A DNA stretch of 64,000 bases, from the NCBI RefSeq assembly GCF_009915155.1, contig NZ_JAABLM010000002.1:186001-250000 (forward strand), in the 5' to 3' direction. A program made the position numbers and the translations under genes. Every line of letters starts with the position of its first letter. Position 1 is the stretch's first letter. Below, piece after piece: positions 53,735 to 63,422 of this stretch. The notes beneath the pieces were generated by a model that worked only from the letters and a program-made list of their open reading frames with translations, was not told the DNA's origin and made no database searches. The DNA comes from Flavobacterium ichthyis (lineage in GTDB: Bacteria > Bacteroidota > Bacteroidia > Flavobacteriales > Flavobacteriaceae).

Positions 53735-54316
53735 GTGTTTCAATCCATCGACCAAAACCTCAGCCGATACGTGGCATTTTCAAACGAAGAACTTGACATT
53801 TTACATGCAAATCTTAGTTTGAAAAAATTTCCCAAAAAAACAATTTTGCTTCGTGAAGGTGAGATTTGTAGCTTTGAAGCCTACGTAAATCAAGGATGTT
53901 TGCGCAAATATTACATTGACAGTAACGGAAATGAAGTCATTATCCAGTTTGCTTTGGAAGATGCTTGGATTGGCGATACTTCGTTTAGCTCTTTCGAAAG
54001 TGAACCCAGCAAAATGTTTATCGAGACGTTGGAAGACGTTGAGCTTTTGATGTTTTCCCCCGAATCGAAAGAAAATTTATTAGAAAAAGCACCGCGGTTT
54101 GAACGCGCTTTCCGAATTTTATTACAACGAAATTTGGCCGCTACCCAAAATCGTTTGTTCCACACCATTTCTCAAACTGCCACCGAAAGATACTTAGAAT
54201 TTTCGGCAAAATATCCTACGATTCAACAACGCGTTCCACAACATTTCATCGCATCTTACTTGGGAATTTCACCTGAATTTTTAAGTAAAATCCGAACTAA
54301 ATTGGCGAAAGCCTGA
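53735..54316 (+). CDS. Crp/Fnr-family transcriptional regulator
   Basis: 193 residues, GTG start. The cyclic-nucleotide-binding-like barrel (LLREGEICSFEAYVNQGCLRKYY, IIQFALEDAWIGD) is followed by an HTH (HFIASYLGISPEFLSKIRTKL). There are no conserved Fe-S cysteines, so it does not look like an oxygen sensor of the Fnr type. The pirin and YceI genes lie downstream on the same strand (113 bases to pirin) and are likely targets. Confidence 0.87.
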   Translation: MFQSIDQNLSRYVAFSNEELDILHANLSLKKFPKKTILLREGEICSFEAYVNQGCLRKYYIDSNGNEVIIQFALEDAWIGDTSFSSFESEPSKMFIETLEDVELLMFSPESKENLLEKAPRFERAFRILLQRNLAATQNRLFHTISQTATERYLEFSAKYPTIQQRVPQHFIASYLGISPEFLSKIRTKLAKA

Positions 54317-54429
54317 TAAATCCAATCTTTTTATTTCTTGTCCTAGTTCAATGCACAGGTTTTGGATTTGGACGAACTTTGCCATAACAAAAACATCAAA
54401 AATTAAATTTTTTGAAAAATTAAAAAGTT

Positions 54430-55158
54430 ATGGAAAAATCAATTTTGCACAAAGCAGCAACTCGTGGTCATGCCAATCACGGTTGGTTAGAAGCTTACCA
54501 CACTTTTAGTTTTGCGGGTTATCAAGATCCGAGCCGCATGAATTTTGGAGTTTTACGGGTTTTGAATGATGATACTATTTCAGGCGGAATGGGTTTTGGG
54601 AAACATCCACACGACAATATGGAAATCATCACAATTCCGCTAGAAGGAGCTTTGGAACACGAAGACAGCATGGGAAATAAAGCCGTGATTCGCAAAGGTG
54701 AAATCCAGGTTATGAGTGCCGGAACCGGAGTTTTTCACAGTGAATATAACCCTAGTGAAACTGAACGAACTAAACTATTACAAATTTGGGTTTTCCCTAA
54801 TAAAAGAAATGTTGAGCCGAGATACGATCAAATTTCTTTGAACGAAGCCGACAGACATAATCAATTGCAACAAATTTTATCGCCAAATGCAGAAGATGAA
54901 GGTGTTTGGATTCACCAAGATGCATGGTTTCATTTGGGGAAATTTGACGAAAATTTTAAAGTCGGTTACGATTTTAAAAAATCCGGAAATGGCGTTTATG
55001 CATTTGTTTTAAACGGAAAATTCGAAATTAATGGTCAAGAATTAGACCAGCGAGATGGTTTTGGAATTTCAGGAACGGAAAAAATTTCAATCACGGCATT
55101 GACGAATGACGCGGAAATTTTGTTGATGGAAGTGCCAATGTTTATCAATTTTAAATAA
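54430..55158 (+). CDS. Pirin-family protein (YhaK/quercetinase-like bicupin)
   Basis: 242 residues. HPHDNMEIITIPLEGALEHEDSMG holds the metal-binding His-x-His and Glu of the first cupin; GTGVFHSEYN provides the next His. The N-terminus (ILHKAATRGHANHGWLEAYHTFSFAGY) matches YhaK-type pirins. It may act as a dioxygenase or redox sensor. It follows a Crp-family gene and precedes a YceI gene by 22 bases. Confidence 0.9.
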   Translation: MEKSILHKAATRGHANHGWLEAYHTFSFAGYQDPSRMNFGVLRVLNDDTISGGMGFGKHPHDNMEIITIPLEGALEHEDSMGNKAVIRKGEIQVMSAGTGVFHSEYNPSETERTKLLQIWVFPNKRNVEPRYDQISLNEADRHNQLQQILSPNAEDEGVWIHQDAWFHLGKFDENFKVGYDFKKSGNGVYAFVLNGKFEINGQELDQRDGFGISGTEKISITALTNDAEILLMEVPMFINFK

Positions 55159-55180
55159 TCAATGTATAAAAATAAAAATT

Positions 55181-55711
55181 ATGAGTACTACAAAATGGGC
55201 TGTTGATGCCACACATTCAGAAATTGGATTTAAAGTAAAACACATGATGTTTACTAATGTTTCGGGAAAATTCACGCAGTTTGACGCTTCAATTGAAACC
55301 GAAGGTGACGATTTTAGCAATGCTAAATTTTCTTTTTCAGGAAAAATTAATTCGGTTGAAACTGGAAATGCCGACAGAGACAATCATTTGAAAAGCGGCG
55401 ATTTTTTTGATGCCGAAAATCATCCGGAAATTACTTTTACTTCCACTTCTTTTGAACAAAAATCAAGTGAAGATTATGTTTTGAATGGTGAACTTTCCAT
55501 TCGTGGCGTTAGCAAACCAGTTTCTTTGAACGTTGAATTTGGCGGTTTGGCAAAAGATCCTTGGGGAAATACCAAAGCAGGATTTTCGGCAACGGGAAAA
55601 ATTAACCGTAAAGATTTTGGCTTAAACTGGAATGCGGCTTTAGAAACCGGCGGCGTTTTGGTAAGCGACGAAGTGAAACTAGCGATTGAATTGCAATTTG
55701 CGAAGCAGTAA
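55181..55711 (+). CDS. Cytoplasmic YceI-family protein
   Basis: 176 residues without a signal peptide: MSTTKWAVDATHSEIGFKVKH opens directly with the YceI barrel, continuing with NRDKDFGLNWN-like sequence (NRKDFGLNWNAALETGG). It differs from the secreted paralog at 52160 in location and is 22 bases behind the pirin gene, so it belongs to the same operon. Confidence 0.9.
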   Translation: MSTTKWAVDATHSEIGFKVKHMMFTNVSGKFTQFDASIETEGDDFSNAKFSFSGKINSVETGNADRDNHLKSGDFFDAENHPEITFTSTSFEQKSSEDYVLNGELSIRGVSKPVSLNVEFGGLAKDPWGNTKAGFSATGKINRKDFGLNWNAALETGGVLVSDEVKLAIELQFAKQ

Positions 55712-55743
55712 TCTTTGTAAACAATTATAAAAACTGAAAAAAT

Positions 55744-55765
55744 CTCCGAAAGGGGATTTTTTTTA
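55744..55765 (+). terminator. Terminator of the pirin-yceI operon
   Basis: AAAAATCTCC-GAAA-GGGGATTTTT, stem with one G-U pair, followed by Ts. Confidence 0.75.
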
Positions 55766-55910
55766 TGAAACATTCCAAATGTTAACAATTTTAACAAAGT
55801 GGGCTAAAACATAAGGTATCCATAAGGAAGCTATGGCTTTGAGTGGGGGAAGATATTCGGGAAAATAAATTAAGTTTTTTCTTTATTTATCATATTTTTA
55901 AAAATAATGT

Positions 55911-55918
55911 TATATTTG
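55911..55918 (+). promoter_or_regulatory. -7 box (TATATTTG) for the HExxH lipoprotein gene
   Basis: TATATTTG, 43 bases before ATG 55962. Confidence 0.45.
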
Positions 55919-55961
55919 AAACGTACCAGCGTTTGAAGTTGTAATTTTTTAATTAATAAAT

Positions 55962-57575
55962 ATGACAAACAAACAATTTAACAAAGAACGCTTAATAAAA
56001 CTTTTTGGCGTTATGGTGGTCCTTTTGGCGATGAGTTGCCAAACAGAGGAAATTTCTTTACAGCAGGAAATCCCAAAGAACAAAAAACCAAAAATTGTTC
56101 TGCTCGAAGGAAAAGAAGCCCAATGCAGAAAAACATCAACGTTAAATAAGTTGCACCACCGTGGTGTTTTACAAAAAGAAAAATTGTTAATAAAAAACAG
56201 CAATTTACATTATCGCAATGAGGATGAGGCACTCGAAATTAATTATGATAAAGTAATGCAAACAGAAGATAGCTATGGTGCCATCCACCTTACCTATCAA
56301 GCCTCCAAAACAGACACTCCAGAAAATATTTTTTACAACTTGGTTATGACCGAAAAAGAAGGTAAAGACAAAATAGTTCTAGTAAAATATGAAATGGAAG
56401 TGGATTTTTGGGAAGAATACAAAATTAGCGGAAAGATGGAAAATTTTAGAGGTAAAGTTACATTTACCGAAGTGGCAAGCGATCCGGATTTTCCATGTAA
56501 CCACACGCCACCTATTCCAATAACTGTCAATCCAGGTGATGGCTCACCCGGGGGTACTGGTGGTGGAGGCTCTTCAGGAGGTGGAGGAACTTCAATAGGA
56601 AACCCTAGCGGTTCGGCGGGTTCTCCAAATATTCCTGGTGGTAGTGTTGACGATCAGATCGCTGGCGCTTATACACGATTGTATTTATTAGCCATTGAGG
56701 CTTTGATTGATGCTCAAAACGATGATGAAGATGGCGACCGAATTTTAACTCCAAGATTTTTACGAATTAGACCAGTTACGCAAATCACTGATCCTTCATT
56801 GCTTTGTGACGATGGAATGGAAGTGGGGATTTTGGAGCCGGAGAGAGATGATATCATAGCTAATTTAATTGAGGATCAAATAGATGATAGCGAATTAGAC
56901 GAATGCACTAAAGGAATTCTTAACAAACTCAAAAATTTACAACAAAATGATATTGCGAAGATTATGAAGCGGTTCGACTCAGATCTTAGTCCATTTACCC
57001 TTAAATTTTCACAAGTGCCAAATTTGATGCATAATAATCAAATAGCGTACGGCTTATGTGTTCCATCTAACGACAATACGCTAAGCTATCATATAAAATT
57101 AAATTCAGATTATTTCAAAAACGATGGAGCAACAAATTTAGGGAAAGCAGCTACTATAATTCATGAAATTTTACATGCTCTAATCGCAAGTGTAATACAA
57201 AGAACTCAGCCAAGCACAGATGTTACAGATTTTCCTCAAATATGGAACACTTATGTTTTGATAAAAGCGGGAGAGGTCGCTCCTGACGATCATATATTTA
57301 TGGGCAACCACTACGTAAAAATAATGGCATCCATTTTACAAGAATATGATACTGGAGTTCCTATAGGAGATATGGAAAATCCAAATCAACTATATATGGA
57401 TTTGGCTTGGAGCGGGTTGTTTAAAAATTGGGACTTTGCCAATGAGGACACATCCTTTAACCAAATATTATCTCTTAACGACAAATTGAGAATTAGTGCG
57501 GTAAAACAAGCTGAAATGACAAATGAAATTGTAAATGGAACTCAGCCAACAAATAATGCACCTTGTATAGAATGA
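55962..57575 (+). CDS. Modular lipoprotein with Gly-rich linker and HExxH C-terminal domain
   Basis: 537 residues. A lipoprotein signal (VVLLAMSC, Cys26) and a beta-rich N-terminal domain (about 30-180) lead to a Gly/Ser linker (about 190-225) and a C-terminal domain with HEILH (about residue 405), a zincin-type zinc signature. The arrangement (anchor, linker, variable enzymatic tip) is that of surface-exposed or secreted effectors of Bacteroidota. Metal and substrate are not shown. Its stop overlaps the next gene's start (ATGATG), so the two are translationally coupled. Confidence 0.65.
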   Translation: MTNKQFNKERLIKLFGVMVVLLAMSCQTEEISLQQEIPKNKKPKIVLLEGKEAQCRKTSTLNKLHHRGVLQKEKLLIKNSNLHYRNEDEALEINYDKVMQTEDSYGAIHLTYQASKTDTPENIFYNLVMTEKEGKDKIVLVKYEMEVDFWEEYKISGKMENFRGKVTFTEVASDPDFPCNHTPPIPITVNPGDGSPGGTGGGGSSGGGGTSIGNPSGSAGSPNIPGGSVDDQIAGAYTRLYLLAIEALIDAQNDDEDGDRILTPRFLRIRPVTQITDPSLLCDDGMEVGILEPERDDIIANLIEDQIDDSELDECTKGILNKLKNLQQNDIAKIMKRFDSDLSPFTLKFSQVPNLMHNNQIAYGLCVPSNDNTLSYHIKLNSDYFKNDGATNLGKAATIIHEILHALIASVIQRTQPSTDVTDFPQIWNTYVLIKAGEVAPDDHIFMGNHYVKIMASILQEYDTGVPIGDMENPNQLYMDLAWSGLFKNWDFANEDTSFNQILSLNDKLRISAVKQAEMTNEIVNGTQPTNNAPCIE

Positions 57576-58192
57576 TGCTTATGAAAAGTCCGTTTATTCT
57601 TCTTATATTAATTTTTTTTAGTATAGTTGGATGTTCTTCTAATCGAAACAAATATCCCTTTGTATCCAAAGTCATAAAAGATATTAGCGAAAAAGGTCAT
57701 TTTACGAAAATAAATGTTTTAGAGGAAACTGCTACTTTTTCTCCTTCATTTTTAAAAAATGTTTATCTCGAACATAAAAAGATTCATGATAAAAAAGGGC
57801 CGTTCCCGTCTGACGGTAAATTTCACTGGAAAGACAATAAATTCGCTTGGTATATTTCTGAATCTGAGGTCAATTATATGACACAGAAATTTCAAATACA
57901 GCAAAAAAGATTTTGGGAGAAGAAATATTTAAAATCTTGTATTAAGGATTCGGTAATTATAATAGAGAATCCATTCGTGAAAAGAGGTTTAACTCTTAAA
58001 AGTTTGGAAAATGAAATCAACAATAATATCAATGAAAATCGGCCTGTTTTCGTTTTCAGTACACCTATTTTTAATAGAAAAAACGATAAGGCTGTCATCG
58101 CCTATAATCATCCATTTTTATTAGGCTCTGGAATGATTCTATTTTATAAAAAAGTAAATAATGAATGGATATTTGTTGGTAGTTACTATTGA
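57572..58192 (+). CDS. Small lipoprotein coupled to the HExxH gene
   Basis: 206 residues from ATG 57572; ATG 57581 (MKSPFILLILIFFSIVGC) is an equally good start and gives a clean lipoprotein signal. Its C-terminus (VFVFSTPIFNRKNDKAVIAY...GSGMILFYKKVNNEWIFVG) is similar to that of the broken lipoprotein at 58.4-59.1 kb. The position right behind an effector-like gene, with a 4-base overlap, would fit an immunity or accessory role; this is inference, and C-termini of this kind also occur in lipoproteins of unrelated context. Confidence 0.55.
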   Translation: MMLMKSPFILLILIFFSIVGCSSNRNKYPFVSKVIKDISEKGHFTKINVLEETATFSPSFLKNVYLEHKKIHDKKGPFPSDGKFHWKDNKFAWYISESEVNYMTQKFQIQQKRFWEKKYLKSCIKDSVIIIENPFVKRGLTLKSLENEINNNINENRPVFVFSTPIFNRKNDKAVIAYNHPFLLGSGMILFYKKVNNEWIFVGSYY

Positions 58193-58224
58193 TTTATTTT
58201 CAATAGTAAAAAGACAAAGTATAA

Positions 58225-58407
58225 TATGGATTAGCAGAGAATTTCCCAAACGCAAACGTCGACCTATTAGCGTAATTGTTTAACCATGAATATCCAATCG
58301 GGAGCGAAAAAAGAGAGCGTTTCAAAAAAATAAATGATGCAGAAGATTTTCAAGAAAGTAGTTTCGTCGGAAATATTATTACACCAAAAAGTACAGCATG
58401 CGAATAA
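58225..58407 (+). pseudogene. Decayed coding fragment between two lipoprotein genes
   Basis: A frame of about 60 codons reads YGLAENFPNANVDLLA, a single stop (58273-58275), then LFNHEYPIGSEKRERFKKIN and DAEDFQESSFVGNIITPKST, ending at TAA 58405-58407. It overlaps the ATG of the next lipoprotein at 58398, as the intact HExxH gene overlaps its partner. I read it as the leftover C-terminus of a second effector-like gene. Confidence 0.4.
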
Positions 58408-59062
58408 AAACACATATAGCTTTTTTATCAATCTTCCTGATTACATCTTGTGTCGCAGTAGATACTGACGTTAACATAGTGAAAATTATCTGCTGGATAT
58501 TAATAGAAAGGAAGATTTTAAGACGCTCTGCGAATCTATCGCAATCGATATTCCAGAAACGATATGGATTAGCAGCGAAAACCCAAATCGGAAGGTAATC
58601 GATCGGTATCTTTTTAACGACCAAAGCACAGAATACACTCACAAAGTCATATGGGTAAACTGCCGGAAAAAATTAGAGCTAAATAAACATGAAATTCAAA
58701 TTTTAAAAAACAAAATAGAAAATACAAAAAATAGAAACTATTTAGTTACAAATAGATTATGGGTTGAAAATTTTAAATTGTTGAAAAATAAATCTATACT
58801 CCCAAATGATGTCGTTTTTAGATTTTCTCAACCCATTTTAACTCAAAGCAAAGATTATGCAATTTTCTTTTCTCAATTTACTGCTAACATTGATCGCAAA
58901 GATGTCAACATTCAAAGTGGATATGTTCTAATGAAAAAAATTGACGGTAATTGGATTTTTTCAGGAAATCTTTGTGAGAATCGCAGAATTGATCAAGATA
59001 ATCTCAAAAAAATCCATAAAAAATGCCCCAACACGTTCGTTTTGGGGCATTTTCTGTTTTAG
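58398..59062 (+). pseudogene. Frameshifted lipoprotein, paralog of the 57572 gene
   Basis: ATG 58398 gives a lipoprotein signal (LSIFLITSC) and then runs into a wrong frame near 58475. The other frame, open from just after TAA 58472-58474, continues HSENYLLDINRKEDFKTLCE and reaches VVFRFSQPILTQSKDYAIFF ... GYVLMKKIDGNWIFSGN, matching the C-terminal pattern of the intact lipoprotein upstream. One frameshift explains the break. The last dozen codons run through a terminator hairpin, so the original stop was probably earlier. Confidence 0.6.
59019..59052. terminator. Terminator overlapping the end of the broken lipoprotein
   Basis: AAAATGCCCCAA (59019-59030) / TTGGGGCATTTT (59041-59052), ten-base loop, with A- and T-rich flanks. 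It can serve the plus-strand locus and the minus-strand gene ending at 59071. Confidence 0.8.
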
Positions 59063-59070
59063 AGGAAAAA

Positions 59071-59463
59071 TTAATACCGTTCGTTTAATTCTTCAAAATC
59101 ATCGTCGTCTGAAGAAATCGATTGGTTTTGGTCTTCGTCTAAATCAATGTTGTCGCTTAAGATGTATTCATCTTGGTTAAAAGCGTCGGCATTTTTGGTG
59201 TTTCCGCCTTCTTCTTGCCATTGTGCTGCTGAAAGTTTTCCGCCTTTGTCTGATTCAAGTGCAAAATCTTTTTCTGCGGTATAAGTCACACCTTGTTGTT
59301 CCATGGCGAGGTATTTATCGGTGTTGTCGTTTAAATCCTCATCATGGTCCTGATTTTTTTCGGGTGCGGCTTTGTGAGTGGCGTCACTTTTTAAATTGTG
59401 GGCTACCTGATTATCGGTATTTAAATCAGGATTTTGATGTTTTTTTTGATTTTCATTTTCCAT
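59071..59463 (-). CDS. Acidic disordered protein
   Basis: 130 residues, rich in Asn, Asp, Glu, Gln and Lys with few hydrophobic residues (QDHDEDLNDNTDKY, SISSDDDDFEELNERY). No domain recognised; it may be a stress-linked intrinsically disordered protein. A 58-residue gene lies 17 bases upstream on the same strand. Confidence 0.55.
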   Translation of the reverse strand: MENENQKKHQNPDLNTDNQVAHNLKSDATHKAAPEKNQDHDEDLNDNTDKYLAMEQQGVTYTAEKDFALESDKGGKLSAAQWQEEGGNTKNADAFNQDEYILSDNIDLDEDQNQSISSDDDDFEELNERY

Positions 59464-59480
59464 AGCGTTGGTTTTTTAGG

Positions 59481-59657
59481 TTAAAACAATAACAAGGTGT
59501 TGATGTCATTGAGTTTTAGGAGTTCTAAATTTGTTTTGAGCAAATTTTTAAGTTGGCGATTTTTCTTTTTCACTTTTTCGGTGAAACCAGAATTGTTTTC
59601 TTTTTTTTCCTGAAAAGAAGTTATCGCCTGACTTTGATGAGTAGTTTTAGCGTTCAT
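59481..59657 (-). CDS. Small protein of 58 residues
   Basis: ATG 59657 to TAA 59481-59483 reads MNAKTTHQSQAITSFQEKKE, then a basic middle (FTEKVKKKNRQLKNLLKTN) and LELLKLNDINTLLLF. It is basic and helical, and lies 17 bases upstream of the acidic protein on the same strand. Family unknown; codon pattern looks native. It could be a small DNA- or protein-binding partner. Confidence 0.45.
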   Translation of the reverse strand: MNAKTTHQSQAITSFQEKKENNSGFTEKVKKKNRQLKNLLKTNLELLKLNDINTLLLF

Positions 59658-59872
59658 GATGCCAATTTTTAGTGATAATATTGATTTTGTTATTGTTACT
59701 ACAAGTTAACGATTTTAAAATGGATTTGAAAATTTGTGGGTATTAAATAATTGCTAAATGATTATTGGCAAAATGTGCTCTCAAAGAAATAATGGTTATG
59801 GTTAGCAGTTTTTAGCCCCGATTACCTCACAATACTTTTATTTTAATCGGAGTTCGGTGAACACTTCGTGTT

Positions 59873-60020
59873 TAAAGCGAAAAGCATTTTTTAACGAAAC
59901 GACATTTTTTGCCCGAAAAAAAGAGCGACTCCCGAAACTTCGGGAGAAGCTCCTTTTTTTTGGCAGCAAAAAAGGAGTTTTGTAAAAAAGCTTGTAGCGG
60001 AAAGTGGGATTTTGCTCCAC
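59873..60020 (-). repeat. GC-rich intergenic repeat, copy C (divergent)
   Basis: On the minus strand it has CCCACTTTCCGCTACAAGCTTTTTT, a hairpin region including CTCCCGAAG-TT-TCGGGAG (59931-59948) and a later TTTCGCTTTAAAC, echoing the order of copies A and B but without the GGGCGTG start. It does not code. The rest of the 59658-60073 gap shows nothing else. Confidence 0.45.
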
Positions 60021-60052
60021 AAAAAAAAAAGCCACTCTTTGCAGAATGGCTT
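60021..60052 (-). terminator. Terminator of typA
   Basis: On the minus strand AAGCCATTCT-GCAA-AGAGTGGCTT (one G-U pair), followed by ten Ts. Confidence 0.8.
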
Positions 60053-60073
60053 CCTTTGTTTATAAAAAACTAA

Positions 60074-61870
60074 TTAGATTTTGAAACGTTTACGATCGTT
60101 TTCGTTTAGGTAAATTTTACGCAAACGAATTGATTTTGGCGTAACTTCCACGTATTCATCTTTTTGGATGTACTCTAAAGCTTCTTCCAAAGAGAATTTG
60201 ATAGCCGGAACGATTTTGTTTTTATCATCAGCACCTGCAGAACGGAAGTTGGTCAACTGCTTGGTTTTAGTGATGTTGATTGACATATCATCGCCACGAG
60301 AGTTTTCTCCAACAACTTGTCCTTCGTAGATGTCTTCGTTTGGATCTACGAAAAACTTACCACGATCCTGCAATTTGTTAATAGAATAAGGAATGGCTTT
60401 TCCGTTTTCCATCGAAATTAACGAACCGTTGATTCTACCTGCAATTTCACCTTTAAATGGTTCATAACCTATGAATCTGTGTGCCATGATGGCTTCTCCG
60501 GCAGTTGCAGTTAATAATTGGTTTCTCAAACCGATAATTCCTCTTGATGGAATGTTGAATTTGATGATCATTCGCTCTCCTTTTCCTTCCATAGAAAGCA
60601 TTTCACCTTTACGAACTGAAACAAATTCTACTGCTCTACCTGAAACGTTTTCTGGCAAATCAATTGTCAATTCTTCGATAGGCTCACATTTTACACCGTC
60701 AATTTCTTTGATAATTACTTGAGGTTGACCAATTTGCAATTCATACCCTTCTCTTCTCATGGTTTCGATTAAAACTGATAAGTGTAATACTCCACGACCG
60801 AAAACCATGAATTTATCAGCAGAGTCAGTTTCGTTTACACGAAGCGCAAGATTTTTTTCAAGTTCTTTAGCTAAACGCTCTTTAATATGTCTTGAGGTTA
60901 CAAATTTTCCTTCTTTTCCAAAAAACGGTGAGTCGTTGATGGTAAATAGCATACTCATTGTTGGCTCATCGATAGCGATAGATTGTAATGCTTCAGGATT
61001 TTCAAAATCGGCGATGGTATCACCAATTTCAAAACCTTCAATTCCCACTACAGCACAAATATCTCCAGCTGTAACTTCAGTTACTTTTTTACGGCCTAAA
61101 CCTTCAAAAGTGTGTAATTCTTTAATTCTTGATTTGATAATTTTTCCATCTCTTTTTACCAAAGATATTGGCATTCCTTCTTTCAAAACACCTCTTTCTA
61201 ATCTTCCAATCGCGATTCTTCCTGTAAAAGATGAGAAATCTAATGAAGTAATTAACATTTGAGGAGTTCCTTCAGAAACTTTTGGAGCCGGAACATTTTC
61301 AATTACCATGTCTAAAAGTGGCTCGATGTTTTGCGTTTGGTTTTTCCAATCGTCAGACATCCAGTTGTTTTTTGCCGAACCATAAACGGTGGGGAAATCA
61401 AGCTGTTCTTCGGTTGCTCCAAGCTCGAACATCAAGTCAAAAACTTTTTCGTGAACTTCTTCGGGAGTACAATTTTCCTTGTCCACTTTATTAATAACAA
61501 CGCAAGGTTTTAAGCCTAAATCAATCGCTTTTTGTAATACGAAACGCGTTTGTGGCATCGGGCCTTCAAAAGCATCTACTAATAGACAAACACCATCAGC
61601 CATGTTCAAAACACGTTCAACTTCACCACCAAAATCGGCGTGACCTGGAGTATCTATAATGTTAATTTTTGTACCTTTATACATCACCGAAACGTTTTTA
61701 GAGGTGATGGTAATTCCTCTTTCACGCTCAAGATCGTTGTTATCTAGGATAAGATCTCCGGTGTTTTCGTTTTCACGAAAAAGTTGGCAATGGTACATAA
61801 TTTTATCAACCAAAGTAGTTTTACCGTGATCGACGTGGGCAATAATTGCGATGTTTCTGATAGAATCCAT
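60074..61870 (-). CDS. typA: Translational GTPase TypA/BipA
   Basis: 598 residues, standard length. G1 is [10 protein letters not shown] (11-20), G3 [17 protein letters not shown]4 NKVD; the EF-G-like domains III and V follow, and the C-terminal domain ends with the TypA-specific [20 protein letters not shown]. It assists 50S assembly and translation under stress and low temperature. It is monocistronic. Confidence 0.97.
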   Translation of the reverse strand: MDSIRNIAIIAHVDHGKTTLVDKIMYHCQLFRENENTGDLILDNNDLERERGITITSKNVSVMYKGTKINIIDTPGHADFGGEVERVLNMADGVCLLVDAFEGPMPQTRFVLQKAIDLGLKPCVVINKVDKENCTPEEVHEKVFDLMFELGATEEQLDFPTVYGSAKNNWMSDDWKNQTQNIEPLLDMVIENVPAPKVSEGTPQMLITSLDFSSFTGRIAIGRLERGVLKEGMPISLVKRDGKIIKSRIKELHTFEGLGRKKVTEVTAGDICAVVGIEGFEIGDTIADFENPEALQSIAIDEPTMSMLFTINDSPFFGKEGKFVTSRHIKERLAKELEKNLALRVNETDSADKFMVFGRGVLHLSVLIETMRREGYELQIGQPQVIIKEIDGVKCEPIEELTIDLPENVSGRAVEFVSVRKGEMLSMEGKGERMIIKFNIPSRGIIGLRNQLLTATAGEAIMAHRFIGYEPFKGEIAGRINGSLISMENGKAIPYSINKLQDRGKFFVDPNEDIYEGQVVGENSRGDDMSINITKTKQLTNFRSAGADDKNKIVPAIKFSLEEALEYIQKDEYVEVTPKSIRLRKIYLNENDRKRFKI

Positions 61871-61889
61871 TATATTTTTTTTGGAGGTG

Positions 61890-61897
61890 CAAATTTA
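61890..61897 (-). promoter_or_regulatory. -7 box (TAAATTTG) for typA
   Basis: Minus-strand TAAATTTG, 19 bases before ATG 61870; leader of about 13 bases. Confidence 0.5.
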
Positions 61898-62058
61898 CAC
61901 TTTATTTTGATATAAAAAATTGTTTTTAAAAGAAGCATAACTTATTCATAATTAAGGATTAATGTTAGGCAATGAGTTTCGAGCTTCTTAAAGATTTTTC
62001 TTACTAAAATCACTAATGCAAAAAATTTTGCTATCTTTAAATCCCCAATGTTTTATTA

Positions 62059-63390
62059 ATGAAAACCTCTACTAAACTTATTGCCATTTATCTTTCCGTT
62101 GGGACGCTTTGGATTCTAGGAAGCGATCGCCTTTTAGATTACTTGAATTTAAATGATGACTCTCAGTTTTTTCAGACCTGTAAGGGTTTAGCCTTCATAG
62201 TAATTTCTGGGGCTATTTTTTGGAAAATGCTTAAAGCCTACGAGCGAAAAAATGAAAAGTATTTTGATCGTTTAAAAAAAATTTCGCAACAATTGCAGCA
62301 TAGCAATGACAAGTATAAAGTAATTACAAAGATTACTAGCAATGTCATTTGGGAACACGATTATGCTACGAAGGAGGTAATTTGGGGACACCAACTAACA
62401 GAAATGTTTGGTTATCAACAGCTCAACCAGCCGACAAATTGGTGGGTTGAAAAAATACACCCAGAAGATCGAGAACGCGTATTAAACGATTTTAAAAATT
62501 TTATAAGTAAAAAAGAAAAATTGTGGGTTGCGGAATATAAATTTCTTAAGGAAGATGGTACAATACATTATATTTTAGACCGAGGCTATGCACTTTTTGA
62601 CAAAAATGGCAACATCATTAAAGTTATAGGCGCTTTACAGGATATTACTGATAGAAAACTTCACGAGCAACAATTACAAACATTAAACGAGCAATTAAAA
62701 ATACGTAATCAGGAATTGGCTGATACCAATGCCGAACTGGAACAATTTGCGTATGTTGCATCTCACGATTTGCAAGAACCTTTGCGAATGGTCACAAGAT
62801 TTTTATCCGAAATAGAGCGAAAGTACAGCGACAAATTAGATGAAAAAGGGAAAGAATATATATTTTACGCAGTAGATGGTGCTAAAAGAATGCGGGTTTT
62901 AATTTTAGATTTGTTAGAATATTCTCGGATAGGCCGAATGGAATATAAAATAGAAACTTTTCCTGTTGAAGAAATTTTACAAGATATCATCTTATTACAA
63001 AGTATAAACAATAATTCTGCAGCAATCACTTGGGACAAAATGCCAATCGTAACCCAAAGCAAAACGCAACTTATTCAGGTTTTTCAAAATTTAATTAGCA
63101 ATGCATTAAAATATTGTAAACCCGAAATAACTTGCAAAATTCACATTTCATATATCGATTTAGGTCATCATCATCAATTTTGTGTAATGGACAACGGTAT
63201 TGGGATACATCCAGATTTTTTTGAAAAAGTATTTGTAATATTTCGAAGATTGCACGGCACACATGATTATTCTGGGACAGGAATAGGTTTAGCAATTTGT
63301 AAAAAAATCGTGGAAACTATGGGCGGAAAAATTTGGGTAAAAAGCCAAGAAGGAAAAGGAAGCCAGTTTTATTTTACAATCACTAAATAA
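62059..63390 (+). CDS. Membrane PAS histidine kinase
   Basis: 443 residues. Two N-terminal helices (LIAIYLSVGTLWILGSDRLL and TCKGLAFIVISGAIFWKML) enclose only a short periplasmic loop. A PAS_3 domain (EMFGYQQLNQPTNWWVEKIH, HPEDR) follows, then HisKA with AYVASHDLQEPLRMV and HATPase with NALKYC, DNGIGI and GTGIGLAICKKI. A receiver gene follows 32 bases later, then another receiver, forming a small signalling operon. Confidence 0.9.
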   Translation: MKTSTKLIAIYLSVGTLWILGSDRLLDYLNLNDDSQFFQTCKGLAFIVISGAIFWKMLKAYERKNEKYFDRLKKISQQLQHSNDKYKVITKITSNVIWEHDYATKEVIWGHQLTEMFGYQQLNQPTNWWVEKIHPEDRERVLNDFKNFISKKEKLWVAEYKFLKEDGTIHYILDRGYALFDKNGNIIKVIGALQDITDRKLHEQQLQTLNEQLKIRNQELADTNAELEQFAYVASHDLQEPLRMVTRFLSEIERKYSDKLDEKGKEYIFYAVDGAKRMRVLILDLLEYSRIGRMEYKIETFPVEEILQDIILLQSINNNSAAITWDKMPIVTQSKTQLIQVFQNLISNALKYCKPEITCKIHISYIDLGHHHQFCVMDNGIGIHPDFFEKVFVIFRRLHGTHDYSGTGIGLAICKKIVETMGGKIWVKSQEGKGSQFYFTITK

Positions 63391-63422
63391 TCGTATATTT
63401 GTTTAAACCAATCCGCTAATCC

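Noticed and set aside
58778..59062. TTG-started 94-codon frame as an intact gene
   Set aside because: It is the C-terminal part of a frameshifted lipoprotein and its last codons run through a terminator.
59838..60035. 65-codon minus-strand frame
   Set aside because: It lies in GC-rich repeat copy C with strong hairpins and has the composition of a repeat, not a gene.
60759..61262. Antisense open frame of 167 codons inside typA
   Set aside because: It is the reverse strand of a highly conserved gene, has no promoter, and its sequence follows the sense codons.
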